Assembly: GCA_039028895.1 (NCBI GenBank)
Contig: JBCCHF010000023.1
Span: forward strand, 1-64,000
DNA from: JAHDCJ01 sp039028895
GTDB lineage: Bacteria > Bacteroidota > Bacteroidia > Chitinophagales > Saprospiraceae
Reading direction: 5' to 3'
Length of the DNA: 64,000 nt
Shown: in pieces, positions 9,352 to 18,256 of the stretch
How the letters are laid out: each line of letters starts with the position of its first letter
Numbering within the stretch: the stretch's first letter is position 1
Program-made: the position numbers and the translations under genes
The notes under the pieces: model-generated
The model's input: the letters and a program-made list of their open reading frames with translations, nothing else
Told to the model about the DNA's origin: nothing
The model's database searches: none

Positions 9352-9429
9352 GGTTGACAGTTGATGGTTGTGGTTGGTAGTAATGAATTATTTAAACTGC
9401 TATCAGCTATAAACAATCAACTGTCAACC
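9352..9429. repeat. inverted repeat in the spacer between the two tRNA-Glu genes
   Basis: GGTTGACAGTTGAT (9352-9365) and ATCAACTGTCAACC (9416-9429) are perfect 14-base inverted copies, 50 bases apart. They nearly fill the space between the tRNA genes. In the transcript they would fold the spacer into a long hairpin, perhaps as a processing signal. It may also be a dispersed palindromic repeat; copy number elsewhere is unknown. Confidence 0.75.
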
Positions 9430-9436
9430 AAACTCG

Positions 9437-9508
9437 TAGCCCATAGGGGAATCGAACCCCTGTTTCAAGGATGAAAACCTTGCGTCCTAACCACTAGACG
9501 AATGGGCC
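9437..9508 (-). tRNA. tRNA-Glu (TTC), copy 1 in transcription order
   Basis: Sequence-identical to the tRNA at 9275-9346. The identity extends a few bases beyond the tRNA on both sides, making a 77-base direct repeat (9271-9347 and 9433-9509), which suggests recent tandem duplication or gene conversion. Confidence 0.97.
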
Positions 9509-9632
9509 ATTGATGCAAATCATTCAGGCTTTTCTTCAAAAGCATGGCAAAGATAAAATTGTAATTCAATTTTACAAAACACTGGTTCCATTAAATTAAG
9601 TTCCGAATCGTGGAATATTTATGGGTAAAGAT

Positions 9633-9640
9633 TATTTTTG
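9633..9640 (+). promoter_or_regulatory. probable -7 element of pgk
   Basis: TATTTTTG fits the Bacteroidota -7 consensus TAnnTTTG and ends 18 bases before the pgk ATG. A clear TTTG at -33 is not seen. Confidence 0.4.
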
Positions 9641-9658
9641 CAGCAAAATTGAAAAGCA

Positions 9659-10867
9659 ATGAAAACTATATCCTTCCAAAACAAGAAAGTCCTGATAAGA
9701 GTTGATTTCAATGTGCCTCTAAATGATAATGGACAAATCACGGATGACACCAGGATGCGCGGAGCAATGCCTACCCTTAAGCATATCCTGGATAATGGTG
9801 GCTCTCCGATCGTAATGTCTCACCTGGGAAGACCGCAAAAAAAGCTAAATGAAGATGGCACAATTAACAAAGGGAAATTTACCCTAAAACACTTAGTAGA
9901 TCATCTTGCTGAGCTTTCAGGTGCAAAAGTACATTTTGCATCCGATTGTATTGGGGAAGAGGCCAGCAATAAAGCGGCTGGCTTGCAGCCAGGAGAGATT
10001 TTGTTGCTGGAAAATACCAGGTTTCATAAAGAAGAATCAAAGGGTAATGATGACTTTGCTCGTCAATTGGCCAGCCTGGGTGACATTTTCATCAATGATG
10101 CCTTCGGCACTGCTCACCGGGCACATGCTTCTACCACAGTAGTAGCCCGCTTCTTTTCTGCTGAAAACCGCTCTTTTGGGTTGCTTATGGAAAAAGAGCT
10201 CCACAATGCATCAAAAGTCATCAACAACCCCTCAAGACCATTAACCGCGATTATTGGTGGTGCAAAAGTTTCGGATAAGATATTACTACTGGATCGATTA
10301 ATCGAATTTGCAGATAACATAATCGTTGGTGGGGGAATGGCCTACACATTCATAAAAGCTCAGGGAGGAGAAATCGGCAAATCACTTTGTGAAGATGATC
10401 GTCTGGAGTTAGCCAAATCATTAATGACCAAAGCTGAAGACAGAGGTATTAAGTTATTGTTACCTGAAGACTCAATCATTGCGGATGAGTTTTCTGAAAA
10501 TGCGATGATAAACGCGGCTGATAGCGACGACATTCCTGAAGACTGGATGGGCCTTGACATTGGCCCTGAAGCCAGAAATGAGTTTGAACAGGTTATCATG
10601 CAATCAAAAACTATCCTTTGGAATGGTCCGATGGGCGTTTTTGAAATGAATGCTTTTTCTAAAGGGACCAAAGCCATCGCCAATTCTGTAGCAATAGCTA
10701 CATCAAAAGGTGCTTTTTCTTTAATTGGTGGAGGGGATTCTGTTGCTGCCATTAACCAGCTAAACCTGGCCGACGAAGTGAGTTATGTTTCAACTGGAGG
10801 AGGAGCAATGTTAGAATTCCTCGAGGGTAAATTACTCCCGGGAGTTGCAGCAATTCAGGGTGACTAA
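9659..10867 (+). CDS. pgk: phosphoglycerate kinase
   Basis: Glycolytic and gluconeogenic enzyme transferring phosphate between 1,3-bisphosphoglycerate and ADP in the cytosol. The N-terminal substrate-binding domain has RVDFNVPL (residues 13-20) and MSHLGRP; the C-terminal nucleotide domain has GGAKVSDKI, NGPMGVFE and GGGDSVAA. Its 402 residues are the normal length. It is a single gene: the stop shares four bases (CTAA) with the stop of the convergent Wzz-like gene, and the upstream unit is the divergent tRNA-Glu pair. Confidence 0.98.
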   Translation: MKTISFQNKKVLIRVDFNVPLNDNGQITDDTRMRGAMPTLKHILDNGGSPIVMSHLGRPQKKLNEDGTINKGKFTLKHLVDHLAELSGAKVHFASDCIGEEASNKAAGLQPGEILLLENTRFHKEESKGNDDFARQLASLGDIFINDAFGTAHRAHASTTVVARFFSAENRSFGLLMEKELHNASKVINNPSRPLTAIIGGAKVSDKILLLDRLIEFADNIIVGGGMAYTFIKAQGGEIGKSLCEDDRLELAKSLMTKAEDRGIKLLLPEDSIIADEFSENAMINAADSDDIPEDWMGLDIGPEARNEFEQVIMQSKTILWNGPMGVFEMNAFSKGTKAIANSVAIATSKGAFSLIGGGDSVAAINQLNLADEVSYVSTGGGAMLEFLEGKLLPGVAAIQGD

Positions 10868-11964
10868 ACTGATTGGCCATTTTCCTTTTGTTCTTCCTGC
10901 TTTTCTTTTTCAAGAAGATCGAAGACGAATTTGAGGCCGAATAACAAAAATACGCCTAGTACACCTCCAATAAATGCCCCTCTTATGGCATGATCCCTGG
11001 GTTTTTGGAACTTTGCTTTAAGCGGATACATTGGCATGTCTACAGGCTGGATAATTGGCTTACTTGACAGTAACGACATTCTTGCAGACTCCAGATTCCT
11101 TGCAGATTCGAGGTAGAGACTATTGGCAAGATTAACCTCTCTTCCAAGTCTGTCTTCTTCCAAAAGAGATTCTTTTTTAAATATGCTTCTGTTTTTATCC
11201 TGAAACCTGGCTAGTCTGGCTTCAGCACTTGCTAATACATTCCTCAGTGAATCGGTTCTTTTATTGACAATATCGAATGTCTCCTGATGCTTTTCTACGG
11301 TTTTTTCTACGTAGTAGCTATCAAGCACATGGAATAGACTGTTTGCCAATTCGTATGACATATATTCTGAGGCAGAAACAATCCGAATAATAAACATATC
11401 ACCATCAGTAACTTCATAGGACATATGCCATTTTGAAACCCGGTTTTGGAGTCCTTTAAGAACACTGTTTTCAAGATAATTAAACCCATCAAGAGAATCA
11501 TGTTCAAAGTAGAAATCATAGAGGTCTTCATTAATTCCCTCTTTCCAACTGTCGTGGAGTTCGAAAATCGTGATGTAATGATTTGCCAGAAAGTCTTCCT
11601 TCTCAAGAAAAGTGGTTTTTGAGAACAAGGCTCTCCCAATAATTTCCCGGGAATTAAGCAAATCCATAATACGGTTCATATTAGCTCCTCGTTTCCCGCT
11701 TTGTAAACCAAATTGACTCAGGATATTGGCAAATCCTCCTCCTCCTGAATTTGGATTATCAACCAGCACAAAAGAGACTTTAGCAGTAAATGCAGGAGGC
11801 GTTTTATAGGATCTGTAAAAGTAGAAGCCTGCAATAAGCAAACCTGTAATTATGGGAACCCACCAATATTTTAAAGCATAAAAGAAATAGGATTTAGCCA
11901 GCTCGATTATATCGGTAAGTCTAAATGAATTTTCCTCTATTGGTATGTAATCTTCAGCACTCAT
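10864..11964 (-). CDS. Wzz-type polysaccharide chain-length / co-polymerase protein
   Basis: A 366-residue inner-membrane polysaccharide co-polymerase. The first helix is near residues 30-55 (WWVPIITGLLIAGFYFY), a large periplasmic part with coiled-coil character (residues 225-300) follows, and the second helix is near 330-352 (FIGGVLGVFLLFGLKFVFDLL), preceded by a Pro-rich stretch (PVDMPMYPLKAKFQKP). There is no tyrosine-kinase domain after the second helix, so it is of the Wzz rather than Wzc type. It is the last gene of the ugd-to-wzz operon, four bases after the SLBB exporter. With that exporter it would form the trans-envelope export path for a capsule or exopolysaccharide. Confidence 0.85.
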   Translation of the reverse strand: MSAEDYIPIEENSFRLTDIIELAKSYFFYALKYWWVPIITGLLIAGFYFYRSYKTPPAFTAKVSFVLVDNPNSGGGGFANILSQFGLQSGKRGANMNRIMDLLNSREIIGRALFSKTTFLEKEDFLANHYITIFELHDSWKEGINEDLYDFYFEHDSLDGFNYLENSVLKGLQNRVSKWHMSYEVTDGDMFIIRIVSASEYMSYELANSLFHVLDSYYVEKTVEKHQETFDIVNKRTDSLRNVLASAEARLARFQDKNRSIFKKESLLEEDRLGREVNLANSLYLESARNLESARMSLLSSKPIIQPVDMPMYPLKAKFQKPRDHAIRGAFIGGVLGVFLLFGLKFVFDLLEKEKQEEQKENGQSV

Positions 11965-11968
11965 AACG

Positions 11969-14653
11969 TCATCTGAAAGCCTGATTGATCAGGACCACTA
12001 AGGTGAGCACAGCAGTTGCTGAGCTAACAGAGTTTGTAATGACCTGGCCCCAGTCTGTTTTTTGGCGGTCTTCATCACGCTCTTTCTTTTCCTTTCTTGA
12101 CTTAGGTTGTACAGAAACCAAAGACCCTTTTTCAACTTTTGGATAAATCTTGAAAACACCGTAGTTCTTTGTTTTCTTCACAAATCCATTAGGGTCTTCA
12201 ACAAAAATCAACTTTTTCCTACCTCTTCTTTTTTTATCGATACCAGTACCGTACTTATTGATATAAAAACGTGCACGCTTTCCTTTATGGTAAGGCACAT
12301 TAATATTTTTTTGAGCAGTAATTGCCGGATGCTTAACAGCTCCTGTAATAGACACCAGGTCTTTGGTTTTCGGGATATTAATAACATCTCCATCCTTCAA
12401 AACATAGTTAAATCTCGAATCAGGGTTTTTCAAAACCTTATCAAGATCAAGGAGAATATAACCTATGCTATCTTCATTTCTAACCAGAGTGGCACCAGCT
12501 GGGAATGCAGACTCAGAAATACCTCCAGCCCTTTCAACCAGGCTCAGCAAACGTTCATTTTTATCTACAATAGGATATACGCCAGGATAAAGCACCTCCC
12601 CTATAACTTCCACATTTCGCTGAACTTCAAATTCTGGTAAAGAACGTACAAATATCTGGTCTCGTGGTTGAAGCAAGAATTCATCCTGGGTTGATAAACT
12701 CAAATCTTCTTCAACAGCTAGCGTTGCAATTACAACTGAGACTTTCTCCTCTCCTTCGTATTGTAATCTTGAAATTTCAATTCTGTCATTCGCTGCTTCC
12801 TCTCTCAGGCCTCCTGACAGGAAAAGTAGATCTTTCAGTGTCATAGACTCGAAGAAGTTATAGGGTCCCGGGCTACGGATCGCGCCAAAAATTTCAACAG
12901 TCAGTTGGTCTGCAAAATTGGATTTAGGATAGACAACCAATTGATCCCTCGGTTCCAGGTTTAAATTGTCTGCAGAGTTTGGATCATTGAGAATTTCTGA
13001 GATATTTACCCTGAAAGTTGCGGTTGTATTATCAGGCCTGGTTCTTTCTAGAATAGCGACGTCTGCTGCTTCAAGTTTTGGCCCGCCACTAAAGTACAAA
13101 AGATCGCTAATCTGGAGATTTTCATCAAACTCAAAGATACCCGGATTGCGAACTTCCCCTAATACACTGACTTCATAATCCGTAACAAATGTAGATTTAG
13201 AGGCTACCCTGATTTTATCAAGAGGTCGAAGAACTACATTTTGATCAGAATCAGGATTATTGATGGCTTCATTGAGATTCAATCTCAAATAATTATTGGA
13301 AAGGTCATCCGCTTTTCGCAAAATATAAACCTGGTCAAGTCTGGCATCTTCTTTAAGTCCTGACTTTTGAATAACATCCAGCAGGCGCATTCCATCGCGT
13401 AATTCATATTTACCGCTTAATTCAACAGCACCTTCTGCTGTTACAAAATTTCTGAAAGGTTCCTCAACCAGGTAAATATTGACTTTATCTCCTGGCAACA
13501 GTTCATAATCACTATTAGTTGACAATAAATCCATCAGATTGACATCCAATAAGACTTGCCTGTCATCAACAAATCTTTCAATCTGGATATTATTCCGATA
13601 AGCTTCCGGCTTTAAACCGCCAGAATGCCGAATGAGATCAAGAAGGCCTTCATTCTGGAGTAGTTCATATTTATAGGGCCTGATAACAGCGCCCTCAATG
13701 CTTACCACTTTCCCAGCTGTAGGAACAAAAATGATATCGTTATCCTGAAGGAACACATTATCCTTAACCTCCGGGTTACCCAGGAATTTATAAAGATCAA
13801 TCAATGCTTCAGATTGATCAGAATGTAAAACTTTAATTAAACGAACCGAACCATTGGGCGCTGGGCCTGAGGCCTCCCCGAGAGCGTTTAAGGCTGAATT
13901 CATTGCAGCAAAACTATAACTACCCGGATTAACAACCTCCCCATATACTCCAACAGTAATAGGTCTGGAGTAGCTAATAGTGACTTCAATCTGATTAAAT
14001 CCGCTGCGGAGGTCCATTACATTACCAAAGTTGCTGATAATCGCTTCTCTGGCATCTTTAAATGTTAAGCCTTTCAGAAAAATTCGCGGTAATTGGAAAG
14101 GTTTGATAAAGCCTTCTTTATTGACTAGGTATGAACTACTAAACTCTACATTACCCCAGGCGGTTACAGTAAACTCATCACCTGCACCTACGATGTAATT
14201 ATCTGGTGCTTTGAAGTTATCATTAGGTTCAATAAGCGTAAAACTGTTTTCTTTAAAGAAATGCTGACCATACACCAGATCGGAAAACTCTTCTGGTTCT
14301 GGTTCTTCTTCAGAGGGACCTACAGGTTTTGGTTCATCTACCTCTGGCTGGGGCAATACCTTTTTGGCATCTTGAAGTGCTTTGGCTTCGGCTTCTTTGC
14401 GCTCTTGTTCTTGCTTTTTGAGGCGCTCGGCCGCAGTAGCTGCAGGCCTGTCCGGTGCGATAAGACCGCGACTTTCAAGCTCTTTCTTTACTTGATCTTC
14501 CGTAAGGTTGTGTTTGTCTAATTGTTGTTTAGCCTCTTCTTCTGAGATGCCTCTTTTCTCAATTTCTTCCTTGATCTTCGGATCTTCGATCTGTGCAAAG
14601 CTCATCCCGGCAATAAGGACAAAAACAAAAATTAGGATACCGGTTTTTTTCAT
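11969..14653 (-). CDS. SLBB-repeat polysaccharide export outer-membrane protein (Wza-like)
   Basis: An 894-residue export channel component. A signal peptide (residues 1-20, ending MSFAQ) is followed by a charged helical region with repeats such as RGISEEEAKQQL. The polysaccharide export domain starts at YIVGAGDEFTVTAWG. Seven SLBB-type repeats follow, recognisable by GEVVNPGSYSF, GAVIRPYKYEL, GAVELSGKYEL, GEVRNPGIFEF, GAIRSPGPYNF, GEVLYPGVYPI and GAVKHPAI. The C-terminal helix (SSATAVLTLVVLINQAF) could cross the outer membrane as in Wza. It is about twice the length of E. coli Wza because of the additional SLBB repeats. It lies 12 bases after rfbB and four before the Wzz-like gene. Confidence 0.9.
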   Translation of the reverse strand: MKKTGILIFVFVLIAGMSFAQIEDPKIKEEIEKRGISEEEAKQQLDKHNLTEDQVKKELESRGLIAPDRPAATAAERLKKQEQERKEAEAKALQDAKKVLPQPEVDEPKPVGPSEEEPEPEEFSDLVYGQHFFKENSFTLIEPNDNFKAPDNYIVGAGDEFTVTAWGNVEFSSSYLVNKEGFIKPFQLPRIFLKGLTFKDAREAIISNFGNVMDLRSGFNQIEVTISYSRPITVGVYGEVVNPGSYSFAAMNSALNALGEASGPAPNGSVRLIKVLHSDQSEALIDLYKFLGNPEVKDNVFLQDNDIIFVPTAGKVVSIEGAVIRPYKYELLQNEGLLDLIRHSGGLKPEAYRNNIQIERFVDDRQVLLDVNLMDLLSTNSDYELLPGDKVNIYLVEEPFRNFVTAEGAVELSGKYELRDGMRLLDVIQKSGLKEDARLDQVYILRKADDLSNNYLRLNLNEAINNPDSDQNVVLRPLDKIRVASKSTFVTDYEVSVLGEVRNPGIFEFDENLQISDLLYFSGGPKLEAADVAILERTRPDNTTATFRVNISEILNDPNSADNLNLEPRDQLVVYPKSNFADQLTVEIFGAIRSPGPYNFFESMTLKDLLFLSGGLREEAANDRIEISRLQYEGEEKVSVVIATLAVEEDLSLSTQDEFLLQPRDQIFVRSLPEFEVQRNVEVIGEVLYPGVYPIVDKNERLLSLVERAGGISESAFPAGATLVRNEDSIGYILLDLDKVLKNPDSRFNYVLKDGDVINIPKTKDLVSITGAVKHPAITAQKNINVPYHKGKRARFYINKYGTGIDKKRRGRKKLIFVEDPNGFVKKTKNYGVFKIYPKVEKGSLVSVQPKSRKEKKERDEDRQKTDWGQVITNSVSSATAVLTLVVLINQAFR

Positions 14654-14665
14654 TATAGTTCCAAT

Positions 14666-15724
14666 TTAAACCGAATACTGTTTTTCATAATATTGCTGGT
14701 ATTCTCCTGAAGTAACGTTTTCGAGCCAAGTTTCATTTTCCAGATACCAATCGATAGTCTGGCTCATACCTTCTGAAAAGGTTACCGTTGGCGACCAATT
14801 TAAGGTAGTTTCTAGTTTTGTCGAATCTATAGCATAACGACGATCGTGGCCCGGGCGATCCTTGACAAAAGTAATTAATGATCTTGAGAACCCTTCCGAC
14901 CTACCAAGTTTTTTGTCCATTAGATCACAAAGGAGGTGAATGAGGTCAAGATTTTGCCATTCGTTATTAGCACCAATATTATAAGTTCCTCCGACTTTTC
15001 CTTCATGAAAGATCAGGTCAATGGCTAATGCATGATCAACCACCCACAACCAATCACGGGTAAACTTCCCATCCCCGTATACTGGTAAAGGCTTTTTATT
15101 TTTAATATTATTGATGAATAACGGAATTAGCTTTTCAGGAAACTGGTTTGGGCCATAATTATTCGAGCAATTTGAAATCACTATCGGAAATCCATAGGTA
15201 TGAAAATAAGCTCTTACCAAGTGATCTGAACTGGCTTTGGATGCCGAATAAGGGGATCTTGGATCGTAAGCCGTTGTTTCGTGAAACAATCCTTCTGCCC
15301 CCAGACTTCCATAAACCTCATCAGTGGAAACATGGAAAAACCTTACATCTTTCCGGTCTCCCCACTTTTTCTTTGCTCGGTCAAGAAGATTGAGGGTGCC
15401 AATAATATTTGTATATGCAAAACTGAGCGGATCGGTAATCGACCGGTCAACATGTGATTCGGCAGCTAAATGAATTACACCATCTATACTGTATTTATCG
15501 AATATGGCATCTATTTTTTCAGCATCCGTAATATCTCCTTTTTCAAAAAAGTAGTTATGTGACTCCTGGACATCAGTAAGGTTTTCAAGATTTCCGGCAT
15601 AAGTCAGGCTATCCAGGTTGACGATTCGGTAAGCAGGATATTTATTTACCAATACCCTCACCAGATGAGAACCAATAAATCCGGCTCCACCAGTTATCAG
15701 AATTGATCTTTCCCAATTTTTCAT
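14666..15724 (-). CDS. rfbB: dTDP-glucose 4,6-dehydratase
   Basis: Extended short-chain dehydrogenase that makes dTDP-4-keto-6-deoxyglucose, precursor of rhamnose and other deoxysugars. The NAD-binding motif is GGAGFIGSH near the N-terminus. STDEVYGSL and YSASK (Tyr159/Lys163 counted from this start) are the active-site blocks, and NCSNNYGPNQFPEKLIPL is diagnostic for RfbB over other family members. I use the ATG at 15724 (MKNWERS); a TTG two codons upstream is in frame. rfbA, rfbC and rfbD are not in the operon, so the end product cannot be read here. Confidence 0.94.
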   Translation of the reverse strand: MKNWERSILITGGAGFIGSHLVRVLVNKYPAYRIVNLDSLTYAGNLENLTDVQESHNYFFEKGDITDAEKIDAIFDKYSIDGVIHLAAESHVDRSITDPLSFAYTNIIGTLNLLDRAKKKWGDRKDVRFFHVSTDEVYGSLGAEGLFHETTAYDPRSPYSASKASSDHLVRAYFHTYGFPIVISNCSNNYGPNQFPEKLIPLFINNIKNKKPLPVYGDGKFTRDWLWVVDHALAIDLIFHEGKVGGTYNIGANNEWQNLDLIHLLCDLMDKKLGRSEGFSRSLITFVKDRPGHDRRYAIDSTKLETTLNWSPTVTFSEGMSQTIDWYLENETWLENVTSGEYQQYYEKQYSV

Positions 15725-15770
15725 ATTCAAAATTAAACTGAAAATTAGCCAATTTTGGCGTACTGCCTGT

Positions 15771-16721
15771 TTAACCTTCTTTGGTTAACACTTTTTTAAA
15801 GTACTCGTAAGTTTTTTTCAGCCCTTCCTTGCGGTCTACCTTGGCTTCCCATCCAAGGATTTCCCTGGCTTTTGTGGTATCTGGCTGGCGTTTTTTGGGG
15901 TCATCAACGGGCAATGGCTTATAAATTATCTGTAAGTCGGGGTTAATGAGCTCAATTACCTCTTCTGCAAATTGCTTGATGGTAATCTCATCAGGGTTGC
16001 CAATATTTACTGGAAGGTGATAATCACTTAATAATAATCTGTAAATACCTTCTACTTCATCATCAACATAGCAGAAAGAGCGAGTTTGAGAGCCATCTCC
16101 AAAGACCGTTAAATCTTCTCCCCTGATCGCCTGAGATAAAAATGCCGGTAGAGCACGACCATCATCTGTTCGCATTCTCGGACCGTAAGTATTGAATATG
16201 CGCACTATTCTGGTCTCAACACCGTGGAAGTTGTGATATGCCATTGTAATCGCTTCCTGAAAGCGTTTAGCTTCATCATAAACACCCCTTGGTCCTATCG
16301 GATTGACATTTCCCCAATACTCTTCATTTTGGGGATGAATTTCCGGATCGCCATATACCTCGGAAGTCGAAGCAACAAGGATCCTGGCTTTCTTGGCTTT
16401 GGCAAGACCTAAAAGATTATGTGTTCCTAATGAACCGACTTTCAAAGTTTGAATCGGCATTTGCAGGTAATCAATAGGGCTGGCAGGTGAAGCAAAGTGA
16501 AGAATAAAATCGAGATCACCAGGTACATGAACGAATTTGGTGACGTCGTGGTGGTAATATTCAAACTCTTTCAGCGGAAACAGGTGAGCGATATTCTCAA
16601 TATTACCTGTCAAAAGGTTATCCATACCAATAACTTGGTAACCTTCCTTTATGAATCGATCGCAAAGATGAGATCCGAGGAATCCTGCTGCACCGGTAAT
16701 TAAAACGCGCTTTTTCTTCAT
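15771..16721 (-). CDS. UDP-glucuronate decarboxylase (UDP-xylose synthase)
   Basis: Extended short-chain dehydrogenase converting UDP-glucuronate to UDP-xylose. It has GAAGFLGSHLCDRF at the N-terminus, STSEVYGDP, and Tyr148/Lys152 in VYDEAKR, with GPRGVYDEAKRF typical of this family. At 316 residues it is full length, with no additional domain. It is the second gene of the operon and starts 11 bases after ugd, whose product UDP-glucuronate is its substrate; the two reactions run in sequence. Confidence 0.93.
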   Translation of the reverse strand: MKKKRVLITGAAGFLGSHLCDRFIKEGYQVIGMDNLLTGNIENIAHLFPLKEFEYYHHDVTKFVHVPGDLDFILHFASPASPIDYLQMPIQTLKVGSLGTHNLLGLAKAKKARILVASTSEVYGDPEIHPQNEEYWGNVNPIGPRGVYDEAKRFQEAITMAYHNFHGVETRIVRIFNTYGPRMRTDDGRALPAFLSQAIRGEDLTVFGDGSQTRSFCYVDDEVEGIYRLLLSDYHLPVNIGNPDEITIKQFAEEVIELINPDLQIIYKPLPVDDPKKRQPDTTKAREILGWEAKVDRKEGLKKTYEYFKKVLTKEG

Positions 16722-16732
16722 TGAAATGTGAA

Positions 16733-18046
16733 TTATTCGACGACTAACCGACCAATACTTTCGTAGTTATACCCTAAATCTTTCATCTGCTCCAGCCCAA
16801 ACAGGTTTCTTCCATCAAAAATTACCTTGTTTTTCATATGCCGTTCAACAGCCCGGAAGTCTGGTGTCCTGAAAACACTCCATTCTGTAATAATGGCCAG
16901 GGCATCAGCATCTTCAAGGGCTTCGTATTGGTTAGTGGTTAGGGTGATTCTATCTCCAAAAATTTTTGCAATATTGTCCATTGCTTCCGGGTCATAGGCT
17001 GCAATCTCTGCGCCTGCCGCAAGAAGATCTGCAATAATGTACAATGAAGGCGCTTCCCTGATATCATCGGTATTTGGCTTAAAAGCCAATCCCCAAACTG
17101 CTATCTTCTTTCCGGTAAGATCTTCGCCAAAATGGTTTTTGATCTTTTGCACCAAAACTCTTTTTTGAATGTCATTAACCTTCATAACAGCTTTCAGAAT
17201 CTTGAAATCGTAGGTATTCTCTTCGGCAGTCTTGGCAAGGGCCTGTACATCTTTAGGAAAACAACTTCCTCCGTAACCCACTCCAGGAAAGAGGAATCTT
17301 TTCCCAATCCTTGTATCGGTGCCGATGCCTCTTCTGATCATATCGACGTTGGCGCCAACTTTCTCGCAAAGGTTGGCGATTTCATTCATGAAAGAAATTC
17401 GGGTAGCTAGGTAAGAATTGGCAGCATATTTAGTCATTTCTGCAGAACGCTCATCCATAAAGATTATGGGATTGCCCTGTCTTACAAAAGGCGCATATAG
17501 ACGTTCCATTTTTTTTCTGGCCTTTTCGGAATCCGTACCTACTACAACTCTGTCGGGTTTCATAAAATCATCAACCGCAACACCTTCTCTTAAAAATTCA
17601 GGATTAGAGACTACATCAAACAAACTTTCATCAATCCTTGTGGCCAGTACTTTATGCACCTTTTCTGCTGTGCCTACCGGAACTGTAGATTTATCAACAA
17701 TGACTTTATAATCTTTTATCAGATGAGAAAGGTCATCAGCAACACCAAGAATATATCGGAGATCAGCTGAACCATCTTCCCCGGGAGGCGTAGGAAGGGC
17801 CAAAAAAATAATCTCTGCATCTCTTACAGCATCGGCCAAATTGGTTGTAAAACCTAATCTATCTTGTTTAGTATTTCTGTCAAAGAGGAGATCTAGTCCG
17901 GGTTCGAAGATTGGTACGATGCCGGCTTGCATCTGTTTTACCTTTTTCTCATCAATATCTACGCAAGTGACATAATTCCCGGTTTCCGCAAAACAGGTCC
18001 CCGTTACTAGTCCAACGTAACCTGTGCCAACTACTGCTATTTTCAA
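16733..18046 (-). CDS. ugd: UDP-glucose 6-dehydrogenase
   Basis: Oxidises UDP-glucose twice to UDP-glucuronate with NAD. The N-terminal Rossmann motif is GTGYVGLVTG, and the catalytic Cys is Cys262 in GYGGSCFPKD; both domains and the ending are intact at 437 residues. The start MKIAVVGTG is encoded by TTG at 18046: there is no in-frame ATG in the short leader below the predicted promoter, so a non-ATG start is the best reading. It is the first gene of the polysaccharide operon. Confidence 0.95.
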   Translation of the reverse strand: MKIAVVGTGYVGLVTGTCFAETGNYVTCVDIDEKKVKQMQAGIVPIFEPGLDLLFDRNTKQDRLGFTTNLADAVRDAEIIFLALPTPPGEDGSADLRYILGVADDLSHLIKDYKVIVDKSTVPVGTAEKVHKVLATRIDESLFDVVSNPEFLREGVAVDDFMKPDRVVVGTDSEKARKKMERLYAPFVRQGNPIIFMDERSAEMTKYAANSYLATRISFMNEIANLCEKVGANVDMIRRGIGTDTRIGKRFLFPGVGYGGSCFPKDVQALAKTAEENTYDFKILKAVMKVNDIQKRVLVQKIKNHFGEDLTGKKIAVWGLAFKPNTDDIREAPSLYIIADLLAAGAEIAAYDPEAMDNIAKIFGDRITLTTNQYEALEDADALAIITEWSVFRTPDFRAVERHMKNKVIFDGRNLFGLEQMKDLGYNYESIGRLVVE

Positions 18047-18081
18047 ATTGCCTGGTTTATAAGCTTCAAAAAATCAGAGCG

Positions 18082-18116
18082 CAAATATACCAATATTATA
18101 CTTGATAACAGTCAAA
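18082..18116 (-). promoter_or_regulatory. promoter of the ugd polysaccharide operon
   Basis: On the minus strand TTTG (18116-18113) is followed after 23 bases by TATATTTG (18089-18082), matching the Bacteroidota -33/-7 consensus. It sits 36 bases upstream of the ugd start. Confidence 0.55.
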
Positions 18117-18256
18117 TTATCTGACTTTAGTATTTTGATGAAAAGAGTTATCTGAAAAGGCTAAATTTGTGCTCTAAATCATTTTTTTTGGCAGCGCTGG
18201 GTACAGTTTTTCCGTAATCAGGTAAAGTCAAATTATCTAAACGATCAACCGACCTT

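Noticed and set aside
9271..9509. tRNA-Glu duplication as an integration (att) site
   Set aside because: The repeat contains whole tRNA genes, not a 3' fragment, and no integrase is in the window.
12107..12640. 177-codon plus-strand open frame
   Set aside because: Antisense to the SLBB exporter, no recognisable motifs; the SLBB frame has clear repeats.
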